Origin: CAIZGX01 sp046048875 | GTDB lineage: Bacteria > Bacteroidota > Bacteroidia > Flavobacteriales_D > Sanyastnellaceae | DNA length: 64,000 nt | Reading direction: 5' to 3' | Assembly: GCA_046048875.1 (NCBI GenBank) | Contig: JBJOFG010000002.1 | Location: 124,001 to 188,000 of the forward strand | Part shown: positions 26,581 to 37,100 of the stretch, in pieces | Layout: every line of letters starts with the position of its first letter | Position numbering within the stretch: the stretch's first letter is position 1 | Program-made: the position numbers and the translations under genes | Notes under the pieces: model-generated | Seen by the model: only the letters and a program-made list of their open reading frames with translations | The model's database searches: none | Told to the model about the DNA's origin: nothing

Positions 26581-27872
26581 TTCTCACTGCATTCGTCAAA
26601 GACATTCGCTCGCAGAGCATCCGTCAAAGACTGACGCGAGTACTTCATCACTCTCGGATTTAAAGGCTCATTCGTGACGCACGGGAACGACTGCTTAATG
26701 AATTCGTAAATGCGTTCTTCGTCTTGAAAGGCAATCATGGCACCGCTTTCACTTTCGTTAATGACACGTGCGCAATCACTGGTAATACTGCCTATTCCCA
26801 GGACACGATTGCCAGTGGCGACGTATTCAAAGATTTTCCCTGTTACACGTCCTTCTTCGTTGGCATTCTGATTCAAGATTACCAACAATAACTGTGGAGT
26901 GAGCATGAGGTCTAAGACTTCGTTGTGCTTCACGTAAGGAATGTATTCCAAATGTTCGGAAAGTCCGTTGCGCTTGACGTCTTCCAAGACCGACCCATCG
27001 GTTGGACCCACCAACCGAATAATCATTCGGTTTTTGAATTCTTCACTTTCATTCACCAAACGCGATAACGCGCGCCACAAGGCCGGTGCATTGCGATCGT
27101 CGCCAAAGGTTCCGTAATGACCAACAATAAACTTATCGGTAGGAACCACTTCCCTTCCAACAAAATCGACATGATCGAATCCGTTCGTTAGGACATAAAC
27201 CTTGCTTCCGCGAATCTTCTCATACTCTGCACTCAAATACCAACTCACCGTTTGAACAGCAGTTGCTGATTTTAAAACACTTCGCTCTAACCGTTCGTGC
27301 TTTCGCTTAGCCCACGCACTCATTTGAAATTTATCCGCATTGTCCATGTTTACCCACGGATCGCGAAAATCTGCTAACCATGAAATTCCAGTCTTCTTGT
27401 TCACTCGCTGCGCAATCCTATGCATGCTGTGCGGAGGTCCAGTACTGACAATTAAGTCAACAGGATTATCCTTTAAATACTTCACCAAGAAATTAGAGGC
27501 AGGACGAATCCAAAACATGCGCGCATCTGGAATTAGAATATTCCCACGCACCCAAGCCATTAATCTTTCCATAAAGGACGGCCCCTTTTCACTGCGAATA
27601 AATCCAGCGCTTATCCCTGCATCGCCCTTTCCTGTTGCCTTTCGCAAAGCACGATAAGGTTCAAAAATCGGACAGCGAATGATTTCCACTCCTTCTGAAA
27701 TTTCAGCAAGTAAGGTTTCGTCATACACGGGATAATCTGCGTTTTCCGGAACGAACACCACGGGCTCCCAATCGCTGTTGTGCAAATACTTCACAAACTT
27801 CAACCAACGCTGAACTCCTCCTCCACCTGCGGGAGGCCAATAGTATGCTATGATGAGAACCTTCTTTTTCAC
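26577..27872 (-). CDS. GT4-type glycosyltransferase
   Basis: A 431-residue cytoplasmic or membrane-associated glycosyltransferase of the GT-B fold. The N-terminus KKKVLIIAYYWPPAGGGGVQ and RWLKFVKYL is typical of a Bacteroidota GT4-like family, followed by PVDLIVSTGPPHSMHRIA and SWLADFRDPWVN. The C-terminal donor-binding half has FIVGHYGTFGD and GRVTGKIFEYVATGNRVLGIG, where the Glu of KIFEYVATG is the family's donor-binding residue. I use GTG 27872, which shares one base with the upstream stop (TAGTG). TTG 27890 would add six residues. No ATG is available. The likely role is surface polysaccharide or lipid glycosylation; no other sugar genes are nearby, so the product is unknown. Confidence 0.85.
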   Translation of the reverse strand: MKKKVLIIAYYWPPAGGGGVQRWLKFVKYLHNSDWEPVVFVPENADYPVYDETLLAEISEGVEIIRCPIFEPYRALRKATGKGDAGISAGFIRSEKGPSFMERLMAWVRGNILIPDARMFWIRPASNFLVKYLKDNPVDLIVSTGPPHSMHRIAQRVNKKTGISWLADFRDPWVNMDNADKFQMSAWAKRKHERLERSVLKSATAVQTVSWYLSAEYEKIRGSKVYVLTNGFDHVDFVGREVVPTDKFIVGHYGTFGDDRNAPALWRALSRLVNESEEFKNRMIIRLVGPTDGSVLEDVKRNGLSEHLEYIPYVKHNEVLDLMLTPQLLLVILNQNANEEGRVTGKIFEYVATGNRVLGIGSITSDCARVINESESGAMIAFQDEERIYEFIKQSFPCVTNEPLNPRVMKYSRQSLTDALRANVFDECSEK

Positions 27873-30649
27873 TACTTGCAAAATTCGCAATATTCCGATT
27901 CGGGATTGTGTCTAAATACTTGCGTTTCCAACAAACTCTTCAACACTTCCAACAACTCCTCTTCAAACTTTTCAATATCTTCCTCACGCAATACCGCTGG
28001 GTCATCTCCACGCAAAAGCGAGACAGGTCCTTGCTTGGCTTGCTTCAACCCGAACAACATGGCTTGTGTGTTCTCCGGAGCATGACCACCTTTCACCCAC
28101 ATATAAGAATACGTTAAAATCTGAAGCAGCTTCGGCTTCGAGTCTTTCAACCACGGCCCTTCTTTGTCGCTTAACTTCAATTCTTCTGTTTTCACACTTC
28201 CCGTTTTGTAGTCAAGCACCATGAAGTTACCTGACTGCTCATCTACGCGATCGGCCTTTCCACGAATGCGTGCAGGAATATCAACTCCTATCTTCTCCAT
28301 AGGCAAGTCTGCCATGAGCTCCACCTCTACCCCATTCACTAGGCGTTCTTCACCGTTTTCGCGAGCCTTCTTGAATTGCTCTTGATCGTGTTCCAACACC
28401 ACCTCAATCATACGCTTCACAATGCGACGCATGATAATGTCGAAGCCAGCCAATTCAAAATTCGAATTGTACAACCGATGAATGGCATCGTCAATAAGCG
28501 TGTCTAACTCTAATTTGAATCCCTCAAAATCGGCATCCTGAATCGTCATTCCAACAAAACGCTTATACAACGTCTCCAATACATCGTGAACAATAGATCC
28601 AAAGGTCGAAGCTTCCATGCTCTCTTCCAAGCTCTCCACTTCTCCCAATCCTACAACATAGCGGTAATAGAAGTCGAGCGGACAGCGCATGAACTTATTG
28701 ATTGCCGATGGTGAAATGCCATAAGCCATTAAATCGTGAATGCGTTGATTCGAAAACACGTTGGCTTCAATTTCCTCTTCCCCTGTTTGCAAAAACTTGT
28801 TGCTGTGCTCAAAGTCCTCGTACCGAACGTCCGTTCGGTTTCCATAACCTGTGAGTTCTTGACTAATTTGCATGAGGTAGCGCGATGGCTCGGTCATTTT
28901 GTAATCGGAACTCAATGTATGGTATAACAAACGAACGTCTTCCGCGCGTTGCAACAACCGATAAAAGGAATACGCTATGGTCCCTTCGCGCTCTTCCGGA
29001 GAAGGCAATTCAAAGGCCTTTCGCAAATCGAATGGAATGAGTGACTGTGCTCTTCCGTTTCCAGGAAACTGTTCGTCGTTCGCACCAACAATAATCACAT
29101 GCTTGAAATCGACCGCCCGCGTTTCAACCATATTCAACACCTGAAGTCCTTCCAACGGCTCTCCTTGAAACGCAATGGTTTCTTGCGAGGCGTAATGCTG
29201 AAACAAGAGGTCAAGCAGCGGCACTTCATTCAAAAATGCATTGCCTTCCATGTGCATTTCAATGCGACCTAAAATCTGTTGCAAGCGCAATGCTGTTTCC
29301 TTGGTTAAATCGTCGGCCTTTTCCGCTTCAACAAAAACAGAAAGAAACTTCTTCAATCGCACAATGCAATTTGGAAGATTGAAATTCTCCACGGTTAACA
29401 GGTCCTCCAATGCTTTCATTGCTGGAAGTTCATTCACCAATTCCTTCAATTCTCTTTCACGGACGTAAATGAATTTCCGACGCATGACGTAGCGCTGAAT
29501 TTCCCTACGTTGTTGCGAAGGGATGAGCACATCTAAATCGGTCTGCAAAATCCACTGCGAGAAATCTTTGTAGTATATCCCCTTCTTCACTTCTTTCGAC
29601 AAGCGCGCCCACATGCGCAAAAGCATTTTCACCACTCGGAACAAGGCAACCTGATCAATGGGATAACCCAACGCCACGTTAACAGGTGAGTCTATTGAAA
29701 GCCCATTTAGAAATGGACGAAGTAAAAAAGGTTGAATCAAGACCACGGCGGTATTCGCGCGATCTTCTTCATTCATCTCGTTCACCAACTTAGAAGCCGC
29801 GAAAGCAGAGGCCAAAGGCGTTACAACTTTCGAAAAGGTTATGGTACGACTACGATTATTGAAATCGTCTGACTTCGCTATGGGCATTCTTCGTTCTTCC
29901 CATGAGCGGAAAAAAATTCCTGCTTCGTGAATGGGATTGTTCACGTAATACGCATCGGCATCGAAATGGAAAAACACTTTTCCTGTTTTGTGCAAACGCA
30001 TGACCCATTTCTCTTCTGCCTTGGAAAAGGCTGTAATTCCAACAAAATAAATAGCGTCAACATTCGAAGGGAAATTCACTTCTACCTTCTCCTCTGCCAT
30101 GGCTCTGTTGAGCCTCGCGTAGCTGTAGGCCTGTTGCTCGTTTTGTAATTCAACAAAACGATGATACACCTTTCCAAGATCTAACCAGAAATCGGCATAG
30201 TCTTCCTGAGCCTCTGTCAATGGTTGAATTCCGAAACTCCAATTTTCAATATCCTTAACATCTTTCAAATTCTTAAACACCTCTCCAGGATTGGCAAGCG
30301 CGACATCGATATCGTTGAAATCGTCGAGTGCCATGCTTCCCCATTTCAAGAATACTTCGAAGGAATCTGGATGCTCAACCACTTGCGTGTAGGCGCGATA
30401 AAGCAACAAAAGCAGGCTTAACTTCTCTTCTGTTCTCTCTTTCACCACTGATTTAACAAACTGCGGAAGAAGCATAAGTTGTGGCGCTAAAAAGGCAGAA
30501 CCTAAAATTTCAAAAAGAAATTTCTTCAAAAAAACTTTCGAGCGATTGCTTGGAAGCACCACGACAATTCGATGTAAATCTTTGCCGTGCTTATCGATAA
30601 TCTCTTGAGCAATTCGTCTTAAAAAAAGTTCTTCTGAATTTGTTTGCAT
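27872..30649 (-). CDS. AddB-like PD-(D/E)XK nuclease subunit
   Basis: A 925-residue protein resembling the AddB subunit of the AddAB helicase-nuclease for double-strand-break repair. The N-terminal helicase-like part opens with IVVVLPSNRSKVFLKKFLF, where the Walker A loop is degenerate (no GKT), as accepted for an inactive AddB-type motor. The C-terminal nuclease domain has SPSAINKFMRCPLDFYYRYV, FGSIVHDVLE (metal-ligand His), IRGKADRVD and MVLDYKTG (D813, K815). The end NPESEYCEFCK supplies two cysteines which, with the Cys in FMRCPLDFYY, resemble the AddB Fe-S staple, but the usual fourth cysteine is absent because the chain stops. The AddA-like partner is at 43.2 kb on the other strand. It shares one base with the glycosyltransferase start. 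Confidence 0.85.
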   Translation of the reverse strand: MQTNSEELFLRRIAQEIIDKHGKDLHRIVVVLPSNRSKVFLKKFLFEILGSAFLAPQLMLLPQFVKSVVKERTEEKLSLLLLLYRAYTQVVEHPDSFEVFLKWGSMALDDFNDIDVALANPGEVFKNLKDVKDIENWSFGIQPLTEAQEDYADFWLDLGKVYHRFVELQNEQQAYSYARLNRAMAEEKVEVNFPSNVDAIYFVGITAFSKAEEKWVMRLHKTGKVFFHFDADAYYVNNPIHEAGIFFRSWEERRMPIAKSDDFNNRSRTITFSKVVTPLASAFAASKLVNEMNEEDRANTAVVLIQPFLLRPFLNGLSIDSPVNVALGYPIDQVALFRVVKMLLRMWARLSKEVKKGIYYKDFSQWILQTDLDVLIPSQQRREIQRYVMRRKFIYVRERELKELVNELPAMKALEDLLTVENFNLPNCIVRLKKFLSVFVEAEKADDLTKETALRLQQILGRIEMHMEGNAFLNEVPLLDLLFQHYASQETIAFQGEPLEGLQVLNMVETRAVDFKHVIIVGANDEQFPGNGRAQSLIPFDLRKAFELPSPEEREGTIAYSFYRLLQRAEDVRLLYHTLSSDYKMTEPSRYLMQISQELTGYGNRTDVRYEDFEHSNKFLQTGEEEIEANVFSNQRIHDLMAYGISPSAINKFMRCPLDFYYRYVVGLGEVESLEESMEASTFGSIVHDVLETLYKRFVGMTIQDADFEGFKLELDTLIDDAIHRLYNSNFELAGFDIIMRRIVKRMIEVVLEHDQEQFKKARENGEERLVNGVEVELMADLPMEKIGVDIPARIRGKADRVDEQSGNFMVLDYKTGSVKTEELKLSDKEGPWLKDSKPKLLQILTYSYMWVKGGHAPENTQAMLFGLKQAKQGPVSLLRGDDPAVLREEDIEKFEEELLEVLKSLLETQVFRHNPESEYCEFCK

Positions 30650-30658
30650 ATTCGCAGT

Positions 30659-30913
30659 ATGAATTTCCCAAAGTTTCTAAAATTTCCAGAAGGAAAACGC
30701 ATTGTTCAAATCTTTTCCTCAACAACTTTTGAAGAGGTTGTGATTATGGGGTCTTCGTACTTCATTCATACGAACAATGCCTTAACACATGCCGACCGTA
30801 TCTACGTCATGGATCTCTTGGAAGGCGGAAACGGCGCCACATTCATTTCGGAAGAAGAATACCATGCGCTCAAAGCCGCAATTTCTTCCAACTATAAATT
30901 GAAATCCATTTGA
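30659..30913 (+). CDS. small conserved-looking protein of unknown function
   Basis: An 84-residue protein from ATG 30659 (MNFPKFLKFPEGKRIVQ). It is probably cytoplasmic, with no signal peptide or membrane helix, and mixed alpha/beta by appearance (GKRIVQIFSSTTFEEVVIM, then HADRIYVMDLLEGGNGATF and EEEYHALKAAI). I do not recognise a family. Codon use looks like its neighbours. It starts nine bases from the divergent AddB-like start and ends 69 bp before murB. A start at 30644 would overlap the AddB-like start codon and is less likely. It could be a read-ahead gene of the murB transcript. Confidence 0.65.
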   Translation: MNFPKFLKFPEGKRIVQIFSSTTFEEVVIMGSSYFIHTNNALTHADRIYVMDLLEGGNGATFISEEEYHALKAAISSNYKLKSI

Positions 30914-30932
30914 ACATTCCCGTGTTCGAATT

Positions 30933-30947
30933 ACGCCGTGAAGGCGT
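30933..30947. other. 5-bp hairpin upstream of murB
   Basis: ACGCC-GTGAA-GGCGT is an inverted repeat in the 69 bp gap before murB. The stem can be extended by one wobble and one A-T pair. There is no T-run after it, so a terminator is doubtful. Confidence 0.35.
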
Positions 30948-30982
30948 GATAGCCTCGCACATTCCTTTCCTTACTTTACTTC

Positions 30983-32005
30983 ATGAAACTTCAGTTTGAA
31001 AAAAATGTAGACTTGTTGTCGCACAACACGTTTGGCATTTCAGCAATAGCGAGAGAGTTTGCGCGTATAGACCAACCCGAGCATGTGCAAGAGGCGTTGG
31101 AATATGTGCGTCAGAGCAAGGGCCATCATTTAGTCCTTGGCGGAGGAAGCAACATTCTTTTTACGCAAGATGTTGATGCTGTTGTTCTTCAAAATAGATT
31201 ATTCGGAATTGAATTGGAGAAGGAAGACGACATGCACATATATGTGCGTGTGTCAGCGGGAGAGAATTGGCACAACTTCGTGTTGCATTGCATCCGAAAC
31301 AAATGGGCCGGCGTTGAAAATCTTTCGCTCATTCCCGGATGTGTAGGTGCGAGTCCCATGCAAAACATTGGCGCTTACGGCGTTGAAATGAGCAGTGTGC
31401 TGAATTATGTGGAAGCCGTGAATATTCACACTTCTGAAAAACATGTTTTTTCTTTGAGTGATTGTGAATTGGGATATCGCGAGAGTATTTTCAAACGAAA
31501 GGAAAAAGGCAATTGGTTCATCACACACGTTGGTTTCAAACTAAATAAACGTCCGGTTTTTCACATTGAATATGGTGCCATTTCGGAAGAGCTCGACAAA
31601 ATGGAAATTGACACGCTGAGTATCAAACACATTAGTCAAGCAGTTATTGCTATTCGCAGTTCGAAGCTTCCAGACCCCAAGGTTTTGGGCAATGCAGGAA
31701 GTTTTTTCAAAAATCCAACAGTTGATCTATCTGTGTTACGGGCTATTCAGACTCACGATGAAAAGATACCGTTTTATCCGGTGAATGAAACCACTGTGAA
31801 AATCCCTGCTGGATATCTGATTGAGCATACCGGATGGAAAGGCAAACGCGTTGGAAACTGCGGTGTACATGAGAAACAAGCCCTTGTTTTGGTGAATTAC
31901 GGAGGTGCTTCTGGACACGAAATTTTCGATTTAAGCTCCGCTGTTATGACCGATGTCAAGAATAAATACGGCATCGAATTGGAGCGTGAAGTAAATGTGT
32001 GGTAA
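30983..32005 (+). CDS. murB: UDP-N-acetylmuramate dehydrogenase
   Basis: FAD- and NADPH-dependent enzyme that reduces UDP-GlcNAc-enolpyruvate to UDP-MurNAc in the cytoplasm, the second committed step of peptidoglycan synthesis. It has 340 residues, close to the 342 of the type I E. coli enzyme. NTFGI near the N-terminus, the FAD-binding HLVLGGGSNILF, LSLIPGCVGASPMQNIGAYG, YRESIFK, and GNAGSFFKNP (which carries the catalytic serine) are all present in order. PAGYLIEHTGWKGKRVGNCGVHEKQALVLVN closes the domain (shown here in two overlapping stretches of the C-terminal part). Start ATG 30983 matches the family N-terminus. Confidence 0.95.
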   Translation: MKLQFEKNVDLLSHNTFGISAIAREFARIDQPEHVQEALEYVRQSKGHHLVLGGGSNILFTQDVDAVVLQNRLFGIELEKEDDMHIYVRVSAGENWHNFVLHCIRNKWAGVENLSLIPGCVGASPMQNIGAYGVEMSSVLNYVEAVNIHTSEKHVFSLSDCELGYRESIFKRKEKGNWFITHVGFKLNKRPVFHIEYGAISEELDKMEIDTLSIKHISQAVIAIRSSKLPDPKVLGNAGSFFKNPTVDLSVLRAIQTHDEKIPFYPVNETTVKIPAGYLIEHTGWKGKRVGNCGVHEKQALVLVNYGGASGHEIFDLSSAVMTDVKNKYGIELEREVNVW

Positions 32006-32036
32006 ATTAGCGGCTCATTGAAAAAACCCAACACGT

Positions 32037-33107
32037 TTGAGCACAATTAGATTTAAGACAGCAGGAACTCCATTTTTCGATCATTTGAAAAATGGTGTAG
32101 ATTCATATTTCAACGCTACTAAGCGCAACAGATGGGGCAATTGGCTCATCATAGTTAAAGCAGTCGTTTTACTTTCAAGCTTCTTCGCCTTGTACATTTC
32201 ACTTGTTTTCGGCGAACTTTCCACGGCCATGAACATAGGCGCATGTGTGCTTTTGGGACTCACTTTGGCAGGGATCGGTTTCAATTTGATGCACGACGGT
32301 GCGCACGGAAGTTTTTCCGACAAAAAATGGTTGAACGAAATCATGGCGCACACACTAAACATGGTGGGTGGCGATGTTAGTTTATGGAAGACCAAGCACA
32401 ATGTAATTCACCACTCGTTCACGAATATTGAAGGTCATGACGATGACATAAACATTCAGCCCATGATGCGCACAAACGAGAATCAGCCACGCTATAAGAT
32501 TCATCGCTTCCAACACATTTATGGTTACTTGTTGTATTGCCTAACCTACATTTCATGGGTATGGATTGACGACGTGAAGAAATACAGAACACAGCAAGTG
32601 GGTATCACCAAGCTTCGCAAATTCACTTTCATCAATCACTTCACCTTTTGGGCAACGAAGTTGAGCTATGTAGCGACTTTCATCGTTTTACCAATCATAT
32701 TCAAAGGCTTGCTTGCTGCAATCCTTGGTTATCTCATTGTTTCAACGGTAACTGGAATTGTGATTGCCGTTGTGTTCCAACTAGCACACGTTGTTGAAAC
32801 GACTTCGTTCAACAATCCTGAAGAAACAAACGGTGTCATTGAGGAGGAATGGGCTATTCATCAGATTAACACCACCAGTAATTTCGCGACAAGAAATCCT
32901 TTAGTTACTCTATTTACTGGCGGATTGAATTACCAAGTGGAACATCACTTGTTCCCACGTATTTCTCACGTGCATTATCCGGCATTGAACAAAATTGTTC
33001 GCGAGACGTGTGAGAAATTCGGAGTTCAATACAACGAATACGGAACAGTCTTCGCTGCCGTGCGTTCACACACGCGTCACTTGAAGACGATGGGAATCGC
33101 AGATTAA
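32037..33107 (+). CDS. membrane fatty acid desaturase, copy 1
   Basis: A 356-residue di-iron membrane desaturase introducing a double bond into acyl chains. The three histidine boxes are HDGAHGS, KHNVIHHSFTN and NYQVEHHLFPRISHVHY. A third box of Q-x-x-H-H type is the hallmark of front-end (delta-5/delta-6) desaturases, yet no cytochrome b5 domain is fused. Hydrophobic helices flank the boxes. The start is TTG 32037: no in-frame ATG exists between the upstream stop and the conserved PFFDHL, and the paralogue at 49.5 kb also starts with TTG at the equivalent place. Its last four bases overlap the convergent PorP/SprF gene. Regiospecificity cannot be read from the sequence. Confidence 0.9.
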   Translation: MSTIRFKTAGTPFFDHLKNGVDSYFNATKRNRWGNWLIIVKAVVLLSSFFALYISLVFGELSTAMNIGACVLLGLTLAGIGFNLMHDGAHGSFSDKKWLNEIMAHTLNMVGGDVSLWKTKHNVIHHSFTNIEGHDDDINIQPMMRTNENQPRYKIHRFQHIYGYLLYCLTYISWVWIDDVKKYRTQQVGITKLRKFTFINHFTFWATKLSYVATFIVLPIIFKGLLAAILGYLIVSTVTGIVIAVVFQLAHVVETTSFNNPEETNGVIEEEWAIHQINTTSNFATRNPLVTLFTGGLNYQVEHHLFPRISHVHYPALNKIVRETCEKFGVQYNEYGTVFAAVRSHTRHLKTMGIAD

Positions 33108-34114
33108 AACGTTGCGCAAGGAATAATTCTTCGCTTCACTTTTCGCATGTTCCTGTTGTTCGCCCACAAGTAAGTGAAACTGATTTCATGTGACCCGCCT
33201 GTATTTCCTATAGCCAATTGCGAAGTAGTAATGTCGTAGCTGTATCCAACCTTATAATTTCCTGTTTGAAACCCGATCAACGCCGAGAATGAATCTCTAT
33301 TTGGATGTTGGTATTGATTTGATTTAACTGGAAGTCCGCGGTACCAAATACCTAAAACGACTGGATTTAATTCAGTGTAGACACCAATGTCTAACTGATC
33401 GAATTTTCCTTGTGCCTGATAATTGAAAGCGAGCACCATGTCTTTTCCCACCTTCGAATAATAATTCGATTTAATCTTTTTTCTCAACCCGCCATGTACC
33501 GACAATCGCGTGGGAATAATTTCGGTTGTTGCATTGTAGATGGCTTCATTTGGCTTATTCATGTGATAAACCGACACACCCATCCAAGCCTTTGCTGAGT
33601 ACAGCAAGGCTCCTGCAGAAGCATCGAAATACCGTGCAGGTCCGTATGAAATAGCTTCGTAACTCGGATCTCCATCACGAATCATTTGATCATAGAAAAC
33701 CAAATTCCCAAAATCCAAAGTCTTACTTACAAAACCTAATTGCAAGGCAGGTCGAAAGAATAGCCCTCGCTTGACCTTGACTTCATAAGCATACTGCAAC
33801 TGCATTGAAGATGTCTTCAAACTTCCTGTTCCTAGTTTATCACTTCCAACTACAATTCCGAAACCGCTGTTAATCGAAGAGGCGTAATGATCGTATGCGA
33901 AGCGATATGATTTGAATCCACCAGGAATTAATGACCACTGATTACGGTACAGCGAGCTCAGTCTACTTTGCGCTGAAGCGCCTGCAAAAGCCGGATTCAA
34001 CAAGGTCGGTGCTGAATAGAACTGCGTGTATTGTTGATCTTGAGCATTTGTATTCAATTCAATGAATACCAATAGCGCGAAGAAAATCGATTTTAATGTT
34101 AGAGTATTCTTCAT
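33104..34114 (-). CDS. PorP/SprF family T9SS outer-membrane protein
   Basis: A 336-residue beta-barrel protein. The signal peptide ends near TNAQ, followed by the family opening QDQQYTQFYSAPTLLNPAFAG, then LSSLYRNQWSLIPGGFKSYRFAYDH (given here as its component motifs) and repeated amphipathic strands ending SHEISFTYLW. PorP/SprF proteins work with the T9SS to deliver or anchor type B cargo; SprF is required for SprB secretion in Flavobacterium johnsoniae. Its start overlaps by four bases the stop of the giant PKD protein upstream, which has a type B sorting domain, so this is very probably the dedicated partner of that cargo. Confidence 0.92.
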   Translation of the reverse strand: MKNTLTLKSIFFALLVFIELNTNAQDQQYTQFYSAPTLLNPAFAGASAQSRLSSLYRNQWSLIPGGFKSYRFAYDHYASSINSGFGIVVGSDKLGTGSLKTSSMQLQYAYEVKVKRGLFFRPALQLGFVSKTLDFGNLVFYDQMIRDGDPSYEAISYGPARYFDASAGALLYSAKAWMGVSVYHMNKPNEAIYNATTEIIPTRLSVHGGLRKKIKSNYYSKVGKDMVLAFNYQAQGKFDQLDIGVYTELNPVVLGIWYRGLPVKSNQYQHPNRDSFSALIGFQTGNYKVGYSYDITTSQLAIGNTGGSHEISFTYLWANNRNMRKVKRRIIPCATF

Positions 34115-37100
34115 CGTGCTAAAAGTGTTACGTCTCCAGTCATAATTTTACTTGTTCCATTTGAAAAGGTCACAGAGGCCTTCCACGCATAGACATCTTC
34201 CTTACTCAATACCCCACGGTAATAACCGTCCCATCCGCGATGAATATCGTTAGTTTCAAAAATCTGTTCTCCCCATTTATTGAAGATTTGAAGCTCGTAG
34301 AGAACTACTCCTTTGTGTAAAGGACAGAAGATATCATTGGTGTATCCGTATGGATCATAGTATCCGTCAGAAGGACCGCCTGAATTCGGTGTGAAAGCAT
34401 TCGGATATTCCAAGTACCCATCGCCATAGGCAAAGACAACCTCTTCCAGAATTAAGGTATCTGGGCAATTGAATTCGTTATTCGCAATCAACTGAATGCT
34501 GAAAACACCCTCGATATCGTAAAAGTGTTTCGGACTAATTTCATTGCTCACAAATCCGTCACCGAATGACCATTCGAATACAGTAGCATTGTCACTTGCG
34601 TTCTGACATAAAATAGGTTGGTCTGGAATGACTACTTGATTTGGGGTTACCGTGAAAGAAGCAACAGCGTTCGCATGCACGATAAATAGATTGTTCAGTT
34701 CCAAAGTATCGTTTGTACCATCGAAACCATGAACCACTAGAGTTGCCCCGAAAACACCTGCTTGATAAAACGTATAAACAGGACTATCTGATGTTGTATA
34801 CCCGCCATCGCTGAAGAACCACTCGTAACTGTCGGCGTATTGCGAAAGATTGTTCAGCGTTACCGTTAGAGGAACGCATCCTTCCGCATTTCCTTCAAAC
34901 AATGCAACAGGTGCAGGAGGAATAATGGTTATGCTTTGTGCGGTTGTATCGGTGCACAATCCTTCATTCACGATTAATTCAATGTTGTAAGTTCCCCAAG
35001 TTGGAAATACGTGGTCTCCCGGATTTGGGACATAATATTCGCTTCCATCTTCAAGTGTCCAATGATAGCCCAAATTCCAGCCAATGGCATTCTCCTGCAA
35101 ATTCACCACACTGTTCGGCCATGTTTGAACCAATGGCGTTGCTGTAAATGCAGCCGTTGGATAAGGATGCACAACCACCCATAAATCCGTGGTTACTTCA
35201 CAACCGTAAATATTCGTTGCAGTCAAGGTCACAACGAATGTGGTATCCACCGGATAAGGATTGTAGAACGTTCCTTGCTCGTTGAAACTCGTACTTGTAT
35301 CTCCGTTTCCTAAATTCCAGAAATAAGATGTTGCTCCAGTACTTTGATTGTCGAAGACCACTTCTACAGGATTACATCCAGATACAATGACATCGGCATC
35401 TGCAACCACTTGCGGAAGGACAGTTACCTGATCGGTCCAAACATCTGTACATCCATTCGGAGCTTCAACAGTAAGCGTAATCTGATACGTTTGTGACTGA
35501 TCAGACAAATTGAAATACGTGTGTGTATGTTGCGCAGCTGAAGTCGTCGAATTCAATGCATCTCCGTATTCCCAGGTGTATGAATTCGCACCTTGTGACG
35601 AATTGATTAAATCTACATTCAATGGATAGCAACCATACACAGTATCTATCATAGCATCGGCTATAGGCGAATACAAAACCGTAAGAGGTTGAGAAATGGT
35701 ATCTGCACAACCGAATACACTTGTACTAATTAATGAAACCGTATAATTCAAATCTTCAAGTCCATTGTTGGAATACAAGTGATACGGATTGAAGGCATTT
35801 GAATAAAATCCGTCTCCGAATGTCCACTGAGCAGAAGTTCCAACCGTAGAGGTATTGTTGAACTGGGCTTGAACGCTTGAACATGCTGCACCCGTCCATG
35901 AGAAACTTGCTGTAACCGCAGGATAAACTGTAATCTGAACTGTATCTATACTCGAACAAGTGCTTACTTGATTGGCTTGCAAGACGGCATTGTATGTAAC
36001 AGGTTGAGCAGTGTTGTTGACATACATGAAATCATGCGAAGAATCGCTCGTTGTGCTGGTCTGACCGTTTCCATAATTCCAATTATAGCTTAATGCGTAT
36101 TGCGAATTATTTTCGAAGGTCACATTCAACGGTGAACATCCGCTAAACTGCTGAGTTGAAAGATTCGCAACTGCTTGCGGATTCACAGTTACGTTGAACG
36201 AAATACTGTCAGCACATCCGAAACTATTCTCTGCATAACACGTGACAGTGTATTGCTGTGGTGCAGTTGTGTTGTTAACATAGATATGCGTTGGAGATGT
36301 ATTGTTCGAAGTTGAACCATCACCGAAATTCCAGATATAAGTAGATCCACCAGGCATGTATGGTGTCTGTAGGGTGAAAGGTGAGCAACCTTCCACAACA
36401 GGCATTGACCATTGCAAATCAAGCGAAGGACTTACTTGCACTGCCACACTTGCGCTATCTGAACATCCTTGCGTGGAAGTCACTGTCAACTCTGTTTCGA
36501 AGGTATTTAAAACTCCGTTAATGTTGTAGAATGTATGTGATGCATTAGCAGTGCTAGCCATTCCGAAGTCACCAAAATTCCATTCAAACTGATTTCCATT
36601 TAACGATGTGTTTTGAAAATTGACTTCTAGCGGTCCGCATCCTGCAATGTCTGAATAAGTAAACGACGCATTCACTTCCGGATAAATATGAACGAAATAT
36701 GTTTCTGCATCGGTGCAACCGTAGATGGAAGTTCCCACTAAATGAACCGTGTAATTCGCTGTTGTTGAAGATAGATTCTCGTACGTGTATGAAGGAGTTG
36801 CTGCGTTGGAAACATCGCCGTTCCCAAAGCTCCACGCATAATTTGCAACTCCAGGAAAAAACGGCGCTTCAAACGTGAAAGGAGAACAACCGGAAACCGT
36901 TGGATTAAACAAAGGGAAAATCAATGGCGGATAAATAAGCACATCGTTGCTCACCGTGTCGGCGCATCCGCCAATAGATGATGCAATCAAACTTACATTC
37001 CATGTATTCGGAACGCCCGTGGCGTTCGTATACAAATGCGATCCATTCAATCCCGTTGAACTGCTTCCATCGCCGTAATTCCAAACATAAGACGTTGCAT

